Below, one piece after another: positions 1 through 9,995 of a DNA stretch of 64,000 nt. Origin of the DNA: Gammaproteobacteria bacterium (GTDB lineage: Bacteria > Pseudomonadota > Gammaproteobacteria > Nevskiales > Nevskiaceae); assembly GCA_016182805.1 (NCBI GenBank), contig JACPFV010000023.1:1422-65421 (forward strand), read 5' to 3'. Each line of letters opens with the position of its first letter. Positions within the stretch are counted from its first letter, which is position 1. Made by a program: the position numbers and the translations under genes. Below the pieces are notes generated by a model that saw nothing but the letters and a program-made list of their open reading frames with translations, did no database searches and was not told where the DNA came from.

Positions 1-427
1 CCTGGACGAAGGAGTGGTCGCGGGTCAGCAGGCGCAGGCGCCCGTCGCGCCACAGGTAGGCGCGGCTGTCGCCGATCCAGGCGATCTGGGCGCGGGCGCC
101 GGCGAGACGCACGGCGACGGCGGTGGCACCCATCGCCGTCGTGCCGGCGGCGCGGCGGCGGATCAGGCCGTCGGCGGCGCTCAGGCACTGCGCCAGGTCG
201 CTGCCGCCGCGGCAGCCGTCGAGCACGCCCTCCACCGCGATGCGGCTGGCGACTTCGCCGGCGTCCAGCCCGCCCATCCCGTCGGACACCACCGCCACGC
301 CGAGGGCGGCGTCGATGCCGTAGGCATCCTCGTTGTGGCCGCGTGTCTTGCCGGCGTGGCTGGCGCCGTCGAAGCCGGCGTCCGGTCGGCGCTCCCGGAT
401 GAACCCCGGCGTCGCTGTCGCTGTCAT
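1..427 (-). CDS. PP2C-family Ser/Thr protein phosphatase, N-terminal part (runs off window start)
   Basis: Reverse complement from ATG at 427 reads MTATATPGFIRERRPDAGFDGASHAGKTRGHNEDAYGIDAALGVAVVSDGMGGLDAGEVAS; the RxxNEDA and SDGMGG motifs are typical of PP2C. Open at window edge, so absent from the ORF track. Confidence 0.85.
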   Translation of the reverse strand, partial: MTATATPGFIRERRPDAGFDGASHAGKTRGHNEDAYGIDAALGVAVVSDGMGGLDAGEVASRIAVEGVLDGCRGGSDLAQCLSAADGLIRRRAAGTTAMGATAVAVRLAGARAQIAWIGDSRAYLWRDGRLRLLTRDHSFVQ

Positions 428-554
428 TTTTCTCCCCGATCGCGCTGGGCGCCGCAATTCTCTCACCCTGCCTGTGCCGTGTCTGCGCCAGGCTGGCGCG
501 AACGGGGCGAAGCGGCCACAATGACCGGGCCGCATTGGACCTGCTGGGGACTTC

Positions 555-2009
555 ATGAAACAGCTTAGCGGCCTGGATGCGATCTTCCTGAATCTGGAGA
601 CCAACGCCGTGCCGATGCACGTCGGCGGCCTGGCGATTCTGGATCCATCCACGGCGCCAACGGATTTTGGCATTCATTCGGTCAAGCGCCTGATCGAGCA
701 GCGGCTGCACCTGCTGCCGAGCTTCCGGCGCCGGCTGGTGGCGAGCCCGCTCAACCTGGATCAGCCGTACTGGATCGAGGATCCGGAGTTCGACCTGGAA
801 AGCCACGTGCGCCACCGCGCGCTGCCGCGGCCCGGCACCGACCGCCAGCTCGCGGACTTCGTCTGCGACGTGATGAGTACGCGGCTGGACCGCTCCATGC
901 CGCTGTGGCGCTTCTATTACATCGAGGGCCTGCAGGGCGGGCGCGTGGCGGTGCTGGCCAAGATCCACCACGCCTGCATCGACGGCGTATCCGGCGCCGA
1001 GATCATGAGCACGCTGCTGGACCTGACGCCGGAGCCGCGCCCGAACCCGCCGCCGGAACGGCCCTGGGTTCCCGATCCCGTGCCGACGCCGCTGCAACTG
1101 GTGCAGCAGACCCTGAAGAACCTGGCGACGCGGCCGGGCGACGCCTGGCGGCTGCTGCGCGAGTCGGCGCCGGTCCTGGTCTCGGCCGGCCGCGCCGCCC
1201 TGGCCCAGCGCCGCGCCGCGCGCCAGGCCCGCGATGCGCGCCCCGGGAAGGCCGACGGCCTGAAGGGCGCCGCCGCGCCGCGCATGCTGTTCAACACGAC
1301 CATCACGGCGCGGCGCGCGTACGCCTTCCGCTCGGTGCCGCTGGCCGACGTCAAGCAGGTCAAGAACAGCTTCGGCGTCACCGTCAACGACGTGGTGCTG
1401 GCCGTTTCCGGCCAGGCGCTGCGCGACTACCTGCTGGAAAAGCGCGCCTTGCCCGACCGCTCGCTGATTGCCGCGATCCCGGTGTCGGTGCGCGCCGAGT
1501 CCGACAAGGGCACGCACGGCAACAAGATCGCCATGGCGCGCGCGCCGCTGGGCACGCACATCGCCGACCCGGCCGAGCGCCTGCGCGCGATCAGCCAGCG
1601 CATGGGCAGCTTCAAGCGCAGCTTCAAGGCCTCGCCGGCGCGCCTGCTGATGGACTGGGCCAACGTACCGGCGCCGGCGGTGTTCGCGCAGGCCGCGCGG
1701 CTGTTCGAGAACTTCAGCATCCAGGACTACGTCTACCCGCCGTTCAATCTGGTGGTGTCGAACGTCCCCGGACCGCCCCAGCCCCTGTATCTGGCGGGCG
1801 CGCGCGTTCTGGCGCATTATCCGGTGAGCATTCCGTACCATGGGTTGGCGTTCAACATCACGGTGATGAGCTATCAGGACAACCTCGACATCGGGCTGAC
1901 CGCGCACCGCGGCACCGTGCCGGACGTCGAGCGGGTCATGGAACTGATGGTCGCGTCACTCGAACGGCTCAAGGAAATCGCGGCTGCGGCGCTCAAGAAA
2001 GCGGGTTGA
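555..2009 (+). CDS. Wax ester synthase/diacylglycerol acyltransferase (WS/DGAT family)
   Basis: 484 aa; starts MKQLSGLDAIFLNLET, HHxxxDG catalytic motif (KIHHACIDGVSG), C-terminal NLVVSNVPGP. Confidence 0.95.
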   Translation: MKQLSGLDAIFLNLETNAVPMHVGGLAILDPSTAPTDFGIHSVKRLIEQRLHLLPSFRRRLVASPLNLDQPYWIEDPEFDLESHVRHRALPRPGTDRQLADFVCDVMSTRLDRSMPLWRFYYIEGLQGGRVAVLAKIHHACIDGVSGAEIMSTLLDLTPEPRPNPPPERPWVPDPVPTPLQLVQQTLKNLATRPGDAWRLLRESAPVLVSAGRAALAQRRAARQARDARPGKADGLKGAAAPRMLFNTTITARRAYAFRSVPLADVKQVKNSFGVTVNDVVLAVSGQALRDYLLEKRALPDRSLIAAIPVSVRAESDKGTHGNKIAMARAPLGTHIADPAERLRAISQRMGSFKRSFKASPARLLMDWANVPAPAVFAQAARLFENFSIQDYVYPPFNLVVSNVPGPPQPLYLAGARVLAHYPVSIPYHGLAFNITVMSYQDNLDIGLTAHRGTVPDVERVMELMVASLERLKEIAAAALKKAG

Positions 2010-2010
2010 C

Positions 2011-2919
2011 ATGAACGACACAGACAGACTGATCCGGTCGTTGTACGCCCACGTCTCGATCGAGGACTGGGAGCACTTCCGGCCGCGCGCCCTGGACGAG
2101 GTGGCGCGTGCGTTCGGCGCTTCCGCCGCGGCGTGGGTGACGCACAGCGGCTCGGCCTGGGGGGAGCTCACGGCCTGGCCGGCGAACGTCACGGTGGCGC
2201 CGCAGAAGCTCATGACGCTGCCGTTCCGCGGCGCGCGCGACCTGCCGTTGCCGCCGGACATGGCGCTCAACGGCCTGCGCCAGGGCGTGGCGCTCGCGTA
2301 CCCGCACCAGGACGGCGGCCTGTCGAGCGTGGTGGTTCTGTGGTTCGGCGCCAAGGACAAGCAGCCGGCGGCGTCGGCGATCGAGGCGCTGCACCGCGTC
2401 GCCGAGCACATGTCGGAGGCGTCGGCGCTGTCGCTCAGCCTGTACATCCAGCGCGACGCATGGCTGTCCTCGCTGGGCCGTCCGAACCGCGGCACCTCCG
2501 CGCTGGTGGACTCGTCGGGCACGATTTACGCGGCCAGCAGGCGCTTCCGCGAGCTGATCCGCGATTCCTTCGGCAACGGCGACGCCACCGCGTTGCCGTT
2601 CCGCCTCCCGGAAGAGGCGTTCACCGATCACGGGCTGTTCGGCGAGGGCAACCTGCGCTTCCGCATGTCGCGCATCGGCGACCTGTACCTCGTCAATGCG
2701 CGCAAGCCGCTGCCGCTGGACGGCCTGTCGCCGCGCGAGCAGCAGATCGCGCGCGCGCTGGGCAACGGCAAGACCTTCAAGACCGTCGCGCGCCAGTGCG
2801 GCATCGCCGTGTCCACGGTCGCCAACCACGCCTCGCGCATTTACCGCAAGCTCGGCATCTACCGGCGCGAGGACCTGGTGGAGCTGATCCGGGCGCCGCG
2901 GGAGACCATGCGGCACTGA
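2011..2919 (+). CDS. LuxR-type HTH transcriptional regulator
   Basis: C-terminal LSPREQQIARALGNGKTFKTVARQCGIAVSTVANHASRIYRKLGIYRREDLVELI is a LuxR HTH; begins 1 bp after the WS/DGAT stop. Confidence 0.88.
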   Translation: MNDTDRLIRSLYAHVSIEDWEHFRPRALDEVARAFGASAAAWVTHSGSAWGELTAWPANVTVAPQKLMTLPFRGARDLPLPPDMALNGLRQGVALAYPHQDGGLSSVVVLWFGAKDKQPAASAIEALHRVAEHMSEASALSLSLYIQRDAWLSSLGRPNRGTSALVDSSGTIYAASRRFRELIRDSFGNGDATALPFRLPEEAFTDHGLFGEGNLRFRMSRIGDLYLVNARKPLPLDGLSPREQQIARALGNGKTFKTVARQCGIAVSTVANHASRIYRKLGIYRREDLVELIRAPRETMRH

Positions 2920-2949
2920 TCCGGCACTGATCCGGCGGGCCGATCGGAG

Positions 2950-5004
2950 TCAGTCGGCGTCTTCCCTGCGGCGCTTGGCGTACGCCGTCATCAGTTCGTT
3001 TTGCAGCTTCGGCGGCACCGGCTCGTAGTGGCTGAACTCCATCGTGTAGACCCCTTCGCCGGCGGTCTGCGCCTTGAGCCGGTGGTGATAGTCGCCCAGC
3101 TCCGACATCGGCGCCTGCGCCTCGATCAGGGCGTGGTTGCCCGGCAGCACGGTCTGGTTCGAGATGCGCCCGCGCATGCCGGACAGGTCGCCGGCGATGG
3201 CGCCGATCGCCTGTGCCGGCGCGGTGATGGTCAGGTTCACGATCGGTTCGAGCACGATCGCGTGCGCGTTGGCGATGGCGTCCATGAACGCCTTGCGGCC
3301 GGCGGTCGAGAAGGCCACCTCCTTGCCGTCCACCGGGTGGGTCTTGCCGTCGTAGACGATCACGCGCACGTCCTGCAGCGGGTAGCCGGCGACCGCGCCG
3401 TTGTCCAGCACCTGGCGCACGCCCTTTTCCACCGCGGGGATGAACTGCGAGGGGATCGCGCCGCCCACGACCTCGTCCACGAACTCGAAGCCGCCGCCGC
3501 GCGGCAGCGGCTCGATGCGCAGGAACACCTCGCCGAACTGGCCGGCGCCGCCGGTCTGCTTCTTGTGGCGGTGGTGGCCGTCGGCGTTGCGCGTCACCGT
3601 TTCGCGGAACGGGATACCCGGCGGCCGCGTCTTGATCTCCACGTGGTAGTTGGACTTCATGCGCTCCAGCACCACGCGCAGGTGCTGCTCGCCGTTGCCG
3701 TAGAGCACGGTCTCGTTCAGCGAGGGGCTGTGCTCGATGCGCAGGCTGGGGTCCTCGGCCTGGCACTTGTGCAGCGCGTCGGCCAGCTTCTGCTCGTCGC
3801 CGTGCCGGGCGGGCGCGATCGCCACGCCCAGCATCGGCGGCGGTGCCGCGGCCGGCCGCAGGTGGAAGTGGTCCTCGTCGTGCGAGTCGTGCAGCACGGC
3901 GTCGAAGTGCACTTCGTCCACCTTGCCGACCGCGCCGATGTCGCCGGGAATGCAGGACGCGACCTCGATCGTGTTCCGGCCCTGCATCTTGTACAGGTGC
4001 GCGACCTTGAACGCCTTGCGCGCGTCGCCGACGAACAGGCCGTGCCCGGCGCGCACCGTGCCCTGGTGGACGCGGAACACGCCGAGGCGGCCGACGTAGG
4101 GGTCGATGCCGACCTTGAACACGTGCGCGACGGCATGGCGCGCCGGGTCCGGGGCAACCGGCACCGGCTCGGCGGCAGAGCCCGCGCCCTTCACGAACGG
4201 CGGCGGGTTGGCCTCCATCGGATTGGGCATGAGCTTGACGATCAGGTCGAGCAGTTCCGGGATGCCCACGCCGGCCGCGGCCGAGGTGAAGCACACCGGG
4301 ACCAGATGGCCCTCGCGCAGCGCCTTCTCGAAAGCATCGTGGAGCTGCTGCGGCGTCAGGTTTTCCTCGCCGGCGAGATACGGCTCGAGCAGGGCCTCGT
4401 CCACCTCCACGACCTGCTCGACGATACGGCGGTGCGCCTCCTCCACGCTGGAGAAATCCGTCGGCGGTCCGCTGCGCGAGAAGAAACAGTCGACCACCTT
4501 GCGGCCGCCCTCGGCCGGCAGGTTGATCGGCAGGCATTCGGCGCCGAAGCTCTCGCGGATCTGTTCCAGCAGCAGCGGCAGGTCGGTGCCCGCGACGTCC
4601 AGCTTGTTGACGACGATGATGCGGTCCATGCCGCGCCGGGCGGCGGCGTCCATCATGCGCCGCGTGGCGATCTCGATGCCCGCCGGGGCGCTGACGACCA
4701 CCGCGGCGGTTTCCACCGCGGGCAGGGCGGCGACGGCGCGGCCCAGCAGGTCCGGATAGCCGGGCGTCACCAGCAGGTTGACGTGGCGGCCCGCATGGTC
4801 GAAGTGGCACAGCGTTGTATCCACCGAGTGCTGCAACTCGCGCTCCAGCGGGTCGGCGTCGCAGACGGTGGTGCCGCGCGCCAGCTCGCCCATGGCGGGA
4901 ATCGCGCCGGCGCGGAACAGCAGCGCCTCGGCCAGCAGAGTCTTGCCGGCGGCCGCGTGACCCACCAGGGCGAGATTGCGGATGTCGGCGGTGCTGTAAG
5001 CCAT
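2950..5004 (-). CDS. Elongation factor G-like protein (EF-G2/FusA2 type)
   Basis: MAYSTADIRNLALVGHAAAGKTLLAEALL...VVNKLD...; EF-G domain IV/V motifs (KQTGGAGQFGEVFLRIEP, MRGRISNQTVLPGNHALIEAQAPMSELGDYHHRLKAQTAGEGVYTMEFSHYEPVP). Confidence 0.92.
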   Translation of the reverse strand: MAYSTADIRNLALVGHAAAGKTLLAEALLFRAGAIPAMGELARGTTVCDADPLERELQHSVDTTLCHFDHAGRHVNLLVTPGYPDLLGRAVAALPAVETAAVVVSAPAGIEIATRRMMDAAARRGMDRIIVVNKLDVAGTDLPLLLEQIRESFGAECLPINLPAEGGRKVVDCFFSRSGPPTDFSSVEEAHRRIVEQVVEVDEALLEPYLAGEENLTPQQLHDAFEKALREGHLVPVCFTSAAAGVGIPELLDLIVKLMPNPMEANPPPFVKGAGSAAEPVPVAPDPARHAVAHVFKVGIDPYVGRLGVFRVHQGTVRAGHGLFVGDARKAFKVAHLYKMQGRNTIEVASCIPGDIGAVGKVDEVHFDAVLHDSHDEDHFHLRPAAAPPPMLGVAIAPARHGDEQKLADALHKCQAEDPSLRIEHSPSLNETVLYGNGEQHLRVVLERMKSNYHVEIKTRPPGIPFRETVTRNADGHHRHKKQTGGAGQFGEVFLRIEPLPRGGGFEFVDEVVGGAIPSQFIPAVEKGVRQVLDNGAVAGYPLQDVRVIVYDGKTHPVDGKEVAFSTAGRKAFMDAIANAHAIVLEPIVNLTITAPAQAIGAIAGDLSGMRGRISNQTVLPGNHALIEAQAPMSELGDYHHRLKAQTAGEGVYTMEFSHYEPVPPKLQNELMTAYAKRRREDAD

Positions 5005-5081
5005 TACTGCCCCCTTGTCCGAATCCAATTTGCCGCCACCATACCAAGATCGGGGTGGGCCCTGCCAAGGGCCGCGCCCCG

Positions 5082-5297
5082 CTACGCGCAGCTCAACTCC
5101 AGCTCGTACGCTTCCAGCATCCCGGCTCCGAAGCAGGCGAATATCACGCGCCGCAAGGTACCGGGAAGGCCCAGGAAGCTCCGCACTTCTCGGACTGCGA
5201 TCCGCACCGCTCGTTCAATCGGGTAGCCGTTGACGATGGCGTCGACGGCAAGGCGGGCGATGTCCGCCTGGATGGCCTCCACCTGAGCTGTTTTCAC
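5082..5297 (-). pseudogene. Internally deleted macrodomain protein (71-aa remnant ORF)
   Basis: N-terminus VEAIQADIARLAVDAIVN matches the macrodomain start (IxxIxGDIxxxxVDAIVNAAN); it jumps directly to GYPIERAVRIAVREVRSFLGLPGTLRRVIFACFGAGMLEAYELEL, the typical macrodomain C-terminus. The central ADP-ribose-binding part is absent. Confidence 0.7.
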
Positions 5298-5379
5298 CGC
5301 TGGACTCCGGGCCGACGGCGCTTGAAAATACGCGGGTTGTCCCCATTTTGCGCCAAGGCGCCGATTTGTCGAGATTCCG

Positions 5380-5658
5380 ATGCCGATCTACGAGTACCAC
5401 TGCCAGTCCTGCGGCCATGAAACCGAAATCATGCATCGCATGTCGGACCCCAGCCCGACCGAGTGCCCGCAGTGCAAGGCGCAGTCCCTGACCAAGGTGG
5501 TGTCCGCCGCCGGCTTCCGCCTCGGCGGCGGCGGCTGGTACGAGACCGACTTCAAGTCCGGCAAAAAGAAGAACATCGCCGCCTCCGACAGTTCCGGCGG
5601 CGGCGCCTGCACGCCGGGCGGCTGCGGCAAGGCCGGCTGCGCGGCCAACGCCGCCTGA
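5380..5658 (+). CDS. FmdB family zinc-ribbon protein
   Basis: MPIYEYHCQSCGHETEIMHRMSDPSPTECPQCKAQSLTKVVSAAGFRLGGGGWYETDFKSG. Confidence 0.92.
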   Translation: MPIYEYHCQSCGHETEIMHRMSDPSPTECPQCKAQSLTKVVSAAGFRLGGGGWYETDFKSGKKKNIAASDSSGGGACTPGGCGKAGCAANAA

Positions 5659-5680
5659 CCCGATCCCGCTGCATTTTCCG

Positions 5681-5720
5681 CGGCCCGCGCCGACAGCGCG
5701 GGCCGTTTGCTTTGTCGGCT
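5681..5720 (+). terminator. Probable intrinsic terminator after fmdB-type gene
   Basis: Perfect 10-bp stem CGGCCCGCGC-cgaca-GCGCGGGCCG followed by tttgctttg. Confidence 0.55.
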
Positions 5721-5754
5721 ACAATTCGCGCCTTGTTTCATCCCTAGAACCACA

Positions 5755-7542
5755 ATGATGCGTTCCCATTACTGCGGCCAGGTCGCGGAAAACCTGGTCG
5801 GCCAGACCGTCCACGTCTGCGGCTGGGTGCACCGCCGCCGCGACCACGGCGGGGTGATCTTCATCGACCTGCGCGACCGCGAGGGCCTGCTGCAGTGCGT
5901 GTTCGACCCGGACACGAAGGCCGCCTTCGAGGCCGCCGACCGCCTGCGCTCGGAGTACGTGGTGCGCGTCAGCGGCAAGGTGCGTCCGCGCCCGGCCGGC
6001 ACCGAGAACCCGAACCTGACGACCGGCAAGGTCGAGCTGCTGGCGCAGTCGATCGAGCTGCTGAACAAGGCGGAAACGCCGCCGTTCCACCCGGACGACG
6101 AGACGGTGGGCGAGGACACGCGCCTGAAGTTCCGCTACATCGACCTGCGCCGCCCGCTGTTGCAGAAGAACCTGCGCCTGCGCCACGACGTCATCAAGCG
6201 CATCCGCGACTTCATGGACGCGCAGGGCTTCGTGGACGTCGAGACGCCGATCCTGACCAAAGCCACGCCCGAGGGCGCGCGCGACTACCTGGTGCCCTCG
6301 CGCACGCATCCCGGCCACTTCTTCGCGTTGCCGCAGTCGCCGCAGCTGTTCAAGCAGCTCCTGATGATGGGCGGCCTGGACCGCTACTACCAGATCGCGC
6401 GCTGCTTCCGCGACGAGGACCTGCGCGCCGACCGCCAGCCCGAATTCACCCAGCTCGACGTCGAGACCTCGTTCCTGACGCAGGACGAGATCATGGCGCT
6501 GATCGAGCGGCTCGTGCGCGAGCTGTTCCAGAGCGTGCTCAAGGTCGACCTGGGCACGTTCCCGCACATGAGCTACGCGGAGGCGATGGACCGTTACGGC
6601 TCCGACAAGCCGGACCTGCGCAACCCGCTGACGCTGGTGGAGATCAAGGACCTGGTCAAGGACGTGGACTTCAAGGTCTTCGCCGGTCCGGCCAACGACC
6701 CCAAGTGCCGCGTGGCCGCGCTGCGCGTGCCGGGCGGGCGCGAGAAGCTGTCGCGCGGCCAGATCGACTCGTACACCGAGTTCGTCAAGCACTACGGCGC
6801 CCGCGGCCTGGCCTACATCGTGGTCAACGACAAGGCCAAGGGCCGCGACGGCCTGCAATCGCCGATCGTCAAGAACCTGCACGACCGCGCGCTGGCGGCC
6901 ATCCTGGACGCGACGCAGGCCGAGAGCGGCGACGTGATCTTCTTCGGCGCCGACAAGTGGAAAGTGGTGTGCGACGCCCTGGGCGCGCTGCGCCTGAAGA
7001 TCGGCAACGACCTGGGCCTGACCGCCGGCGGCTGGCGTGCGCTCTGGGTGGTGGACTGGCCGATGTTCGAGTGGGACGAGAAGGAAGGGCGCTGGGCCTC
7101 GCTGCATCACCCTTTCACCGCGCCCAAGGTGCTGTCGGCGGACGAGATCCGGAACCATCCGGGCACGGTACTGTCGCAAGGTTACGACGTCGTCCTGAAC
7201 GGCGTCGAAATCGGGGGCGGCAGCGTGCGTATCCATCGCTCGGACGTCCAGCAGGCGGTGTTCGACCTGCTCGGGATCGGTCCGGAGGAACAGACGGAGA
7301 AGTTCGGCTTCCTGTTGGAGGCGCTGTCGTACGGCGCGCCGCCGCACGGCGGCCTGGCGCTGGGCCTCGACCGTCTGGTCATGCTGATGGCCGGCGGCCA
7401 GTCGATCCGCGAGGTGATCGCGTTCCCCAAGACGCAGACCGCGCACTGCCCGCTGACCAATGCGCCGAGCCACGTGGACGCGCGCCAGTTGCGCGAGCTG
7501 AACATCCGCAGCACTGTCGCCCCGCAGGTCTCCGCTTCCTAA
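5755..7542 (+). CDS. aspS: Aspartyl-tRNA synthetase
   Basis: [50 protein letters not shown]...; class II motifs and C-terminal [16 protein letters not shown]. Confidence 0.98.
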   Translation: MMRSHYCGQVAENLVGQTVHVCGWVHRRRDHGGVIFIDLRDREGLLQCVFDPDTKAAFEAADRLRSEYVVRVSGKVRPRPAGTENPNLTTGKVELLAQSIELLNKAETPPFHPDDETVGEDTRLKFRYIDLRRPLLQKNLRLRHDVIKRIRDFMDAQGFVDVETPILTKATPEGARDYLVPSRTHPGHFFALPQSPQLFKQLLMMGGLDRYYQIARCFRDEDLRADRQPEFTQLDVETSFLTQDEIMALIERLVRELFQSVLKVDLGTFPHMSYAEAMDRYGSDKPDLRNPLTLVEIKDLVKDVDFKVFAGPANDPKCRVAALRVPGGREKLSRGQIDSYTEFVKHYGARGLAYIVVNDKAKGRDGLQSPIVKNLHDRALAAILDATQAESGDVIFFGADKWKVVCDALGALRLKIGNDLGLTAGGWRALWVVDWPMFEWDEKEGRWASLHHPFTAPKVLSADEIRNHPGTVLSQGYDVVLNGVEIGGGSVRIHRSDVQQAVFDLLGIGPEEQTEKFGFLLEALSYGAPPHGGLALGLDRLVMLMAGGQSIREVIAFPKTQTAHCPLTNAPSHVDARQLRELNIRSTVAPQVSAS

Positions 7543-7573
7543 AACGAAACTGAGTTCCGTTTAGACGAGCCCG

Positions 7574-9940
7574 ATGAAATCGACCTTTACGATACGGCGC
7601 GCGCCGGCGCGGCTGCTGCTTTTGGTTGGCGCCTTGGCGCTTGTGGCCGGCTGCGAGAGCATCGGCAAGGGCAACAAGCTCGAAAAGATCGAGATCGTGC
7701 CCTTTTCGGGACGGGTCAACGCGGACGGCAGCTATCGGGTATACCAGTGCTTTCGCGACGGCCTGTCCTTGCGCGGCACCTTTACCGACGGCACGGTCGG
7801 GTTCTTCACCAGCCGGGCGACGTGGACTTCGAGCGATTCCGGCGTCGTCCGCGTCACGAACGCCGACGAGCCGCTGATCGCCGTTTTCAAGCCGAATGAC
7901 CGCAAGTTCGGCTTCAATCCGATGAACGGCGCGTTCTACTCGCGCGGAACGCTGATCCCGGTCGCGGCCAGCGACGACGTGGTGACGATCACGGCCGAAT
8001 TCGCCGGCCTCAAGGACGAGATCAAGGTCCGGGTGCGTACGCCGGGCATCAAGATTTCCCCGAGCCCGATCTCGGCCCTGACCGGCCGCGACCCCGGGAC
8101 GGAATTCGTCCTGGGCGTCGGCAGCCGCCAGGACTTCACCGTGCTGGCCGACCTCGACGGCGAAATCGTCGAAGCGGCGGCCGCCGGCAGCTTCGACCCG
8201 GTGTTCAACTCGGTGATGAACCCGGTGCAGTGGTCGTTCGTCGGTGGCACGGCGACCGATCCGAAACTGGTGATCCTCGAGGACGGCGCCGACAACAAGC
8301 AGGGCACGGAAGACGACATCGACGCTTACCGCGCGTTCTCGGCCGATGACGGCAACGACAGCGACGACGACGACTCCGCGATGCTCGATCCGCTGTCCGG
8401 GCTGGTGACGGCCCAGTCCGCGGGCGGCGCCATCACGCTGCGCGCGAGCCTGTCGGCCTGCGACGCGGAGATCGTCGCCGATGCCGAGGCGCTGGCGATT
8501 CCCGACGTAACGGTGCAGGTCGCGGGCTTCGCGGACGCCGATCCGCTGACGATCGCGCGCGAGGCGGGATTCGAGAACCGGCCCCTGGTGATCGGGACCA
8601 ACGAGGTCATCCCGGTGACGGGCAAGCTGGATGTCGGCGGCAAGACGCAGGATTTGGGCAGCCAGGTCCGCTTCGACGTCAACGACAAGACGCAATGCGG
8701 CGACACGAAGGCGGGCGAGGTGTGCGTCAACCCGACCTTCCGGTTCGACATTTCTCCGCCGAATGCCCTGGAAACGGCGCCGGGCGCGCAGGATGGCGGA
8801 GCAGCCAGCATCGATGCCTGCTTCCCGATCTACCGGCCGGTCGCCACCCTCAGCGCCGACGGCGCCGGCAGCGCCATTTCGGCGACTGCGCCGCTCACTG
8901 TGACCTTGGACGCGTCCGGGTCCCTGCATCCCGATCCGAGCGTGGAGCTGGCGACGTACGCCTTCGATTTCGGCGACGGCGAGGACGGCGTCATGCAGAA
9001 GACGCCGACGGTATCGCACACCTACTCCAAGACCGGCACCTTCACCGCGACCGTGCGCGTCACCGATGCCTGCGGCCAGCAGAGCATCAACACCGGCGCG
9101 GTGCAGATCGTGGTTGGCTCCACCCCGACCAACGCGGTGCCGCTGGCGGCGCTGTCGGTGGTCCAGAACGCTCCGCCGGCGCCCCTGACTGCGACGCTGG
9201 AAGCGGTCGACTCCAGCGCCCCGGACTCCGATTCCGGCGACAAGATCGCCGTCTATGAATTCAGGCCCGGGGACGACACCGTCATCCGGCAGAAGGAATC
9301 CACGCTCCGTTACGTGTATCGGACGGCGGGCGCGTATTCGCCCAGCTTGAAGGTATTCGACAGCCGCGGCATCGGCAGCGGCGATCCGGCCGCCGACCCT
9401 GATACGGCGGCCGTGACTGTCGCCGGTGCCATCGTGCCGACGCCCCGTTCGAACTCGCTTTCGGTCTGGGCGAAGACCGGTACGCTGGAAAGCATCACCC
9501 TGTGCCCGCGCTCAAATCTGAATGCCGACCTGACGTGCGCCAAGCGGAGCGTGACGGAGGCGGCGTTCACGTTCCCCGGCGCGCAGTTCGAGGCGATCGG
9601 CTCGTTCGACATCGGCCTGCAGAAGGTCACGCGCTACGTGACCTGGTACGCCCAGCCGCGCGACGAGGCCGACGGCGAGGAACCCTGCGACACCGAGGAC
9701 GACGGGTCCGACATCGCCGGTTTGAGCAACGCGTTCCTGACGCGGGGCCTCCTCAGCTACTTCCGCAACGTCGCGGAGCCGGTGGCGCCGCTGGAGGGGG
9801 AAACCCTCGACATCTGCGCGCTGCCCGGCGCTCCTTTCGACAGCGCCGACACGCCCAGCCCCGCGACGCTGGTGGTCGCTCCCTGCGACCCCGACGCGGC
9901 GGGGGTCTGCCCGGAAGTCCCGCCGGACGACGAAAACTGA
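7574..9940 (+). CDS. PKD-domain-containing putative lipoprotein
   Basis: 788 aa; signal peptide with lipobox LVAGC; PKD-type repeats (YAFDFGDGEDGVMQKTPTVSHTYSKTGTFTATVRVTDACG; YRTAGAYSPSLKVFD). Confidence 0.85.
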   Translation: MKSTFTIRRAPARLLLLVGALALVAGCESIGKGNKLEKIEIVPFSGRVNADGSYRVYQCFRDGLSLRGTFTDGTVGFFTSRATWTSSDSGVVRVTNADEPLIAVFKPNDRKFGFNPMNGAFYSRGTLIPVAASDDVVTITAEFAGLKDEIKVRVRTPGIKISPSPISALTGRDPGTEFVLGVGSRQDFTVLADLDGEIVEAAAAGSFDPVFNSVMNPVQWSFVGGTATDPKLVILEDGADNKQGTEDDIDAYRAFSADDGNDSDDDDSAMLDPLSGLVTAQSAGGAITLRASLSACDAEIVADAEALAIPDVTVQVAGFADADPLTIAREAGFENRPLVIGTNEVIPVTGKLDVGGKTQDLGSQVRFDVNDKTQCGDTKAGEVCVNPTFRFDISPPNALETAPGAQDGGAASIDACFPIYRPVATLSADGAGSAISATAPLTVTLDASGSLHPDPSVELATYAFDFGDGEDGVMQKTPTVSHTYSKTGTFTATVRVTDACGQQSINTGAVQIVVGSTPTNAVPLAALSVVQNAPPAPLTATLEAVDSSAPDSDSGDKIAVYEFRPGDDTVIRQKESTLRYVYRTAGAYSPSLKVFDSRGIGSGDPAADPDTAAVTVAGAIVPTPRSNSLSVWAKTGTLESITLCPRSNLNADLTCAKRSVTEAAFTFPGAQFEAIGSFDIGLQKVTRYVTWYAQPRDEADGEEPCDTEDDGSDIAGLSNAFLTRGLLSYFRNVAEPVAPLEGETLDICALPGAPFDSADTPSPATLVVAPCDPDAAGVCPEVPPDDEN

Positions 9941-9995
9941 TCTTGCGGTAAAATCCGCTCAGTCTGAGCCGGCGCCGCCTGCGCCGGGAGACCTC

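Noticed and set aside
3001-5226. 741-aa plus-strand ORF opposite the EF-G-like gene
   Set aside because: His/Arg/Val-rich mirror of a convincing EF-G reading frame; no motifs.
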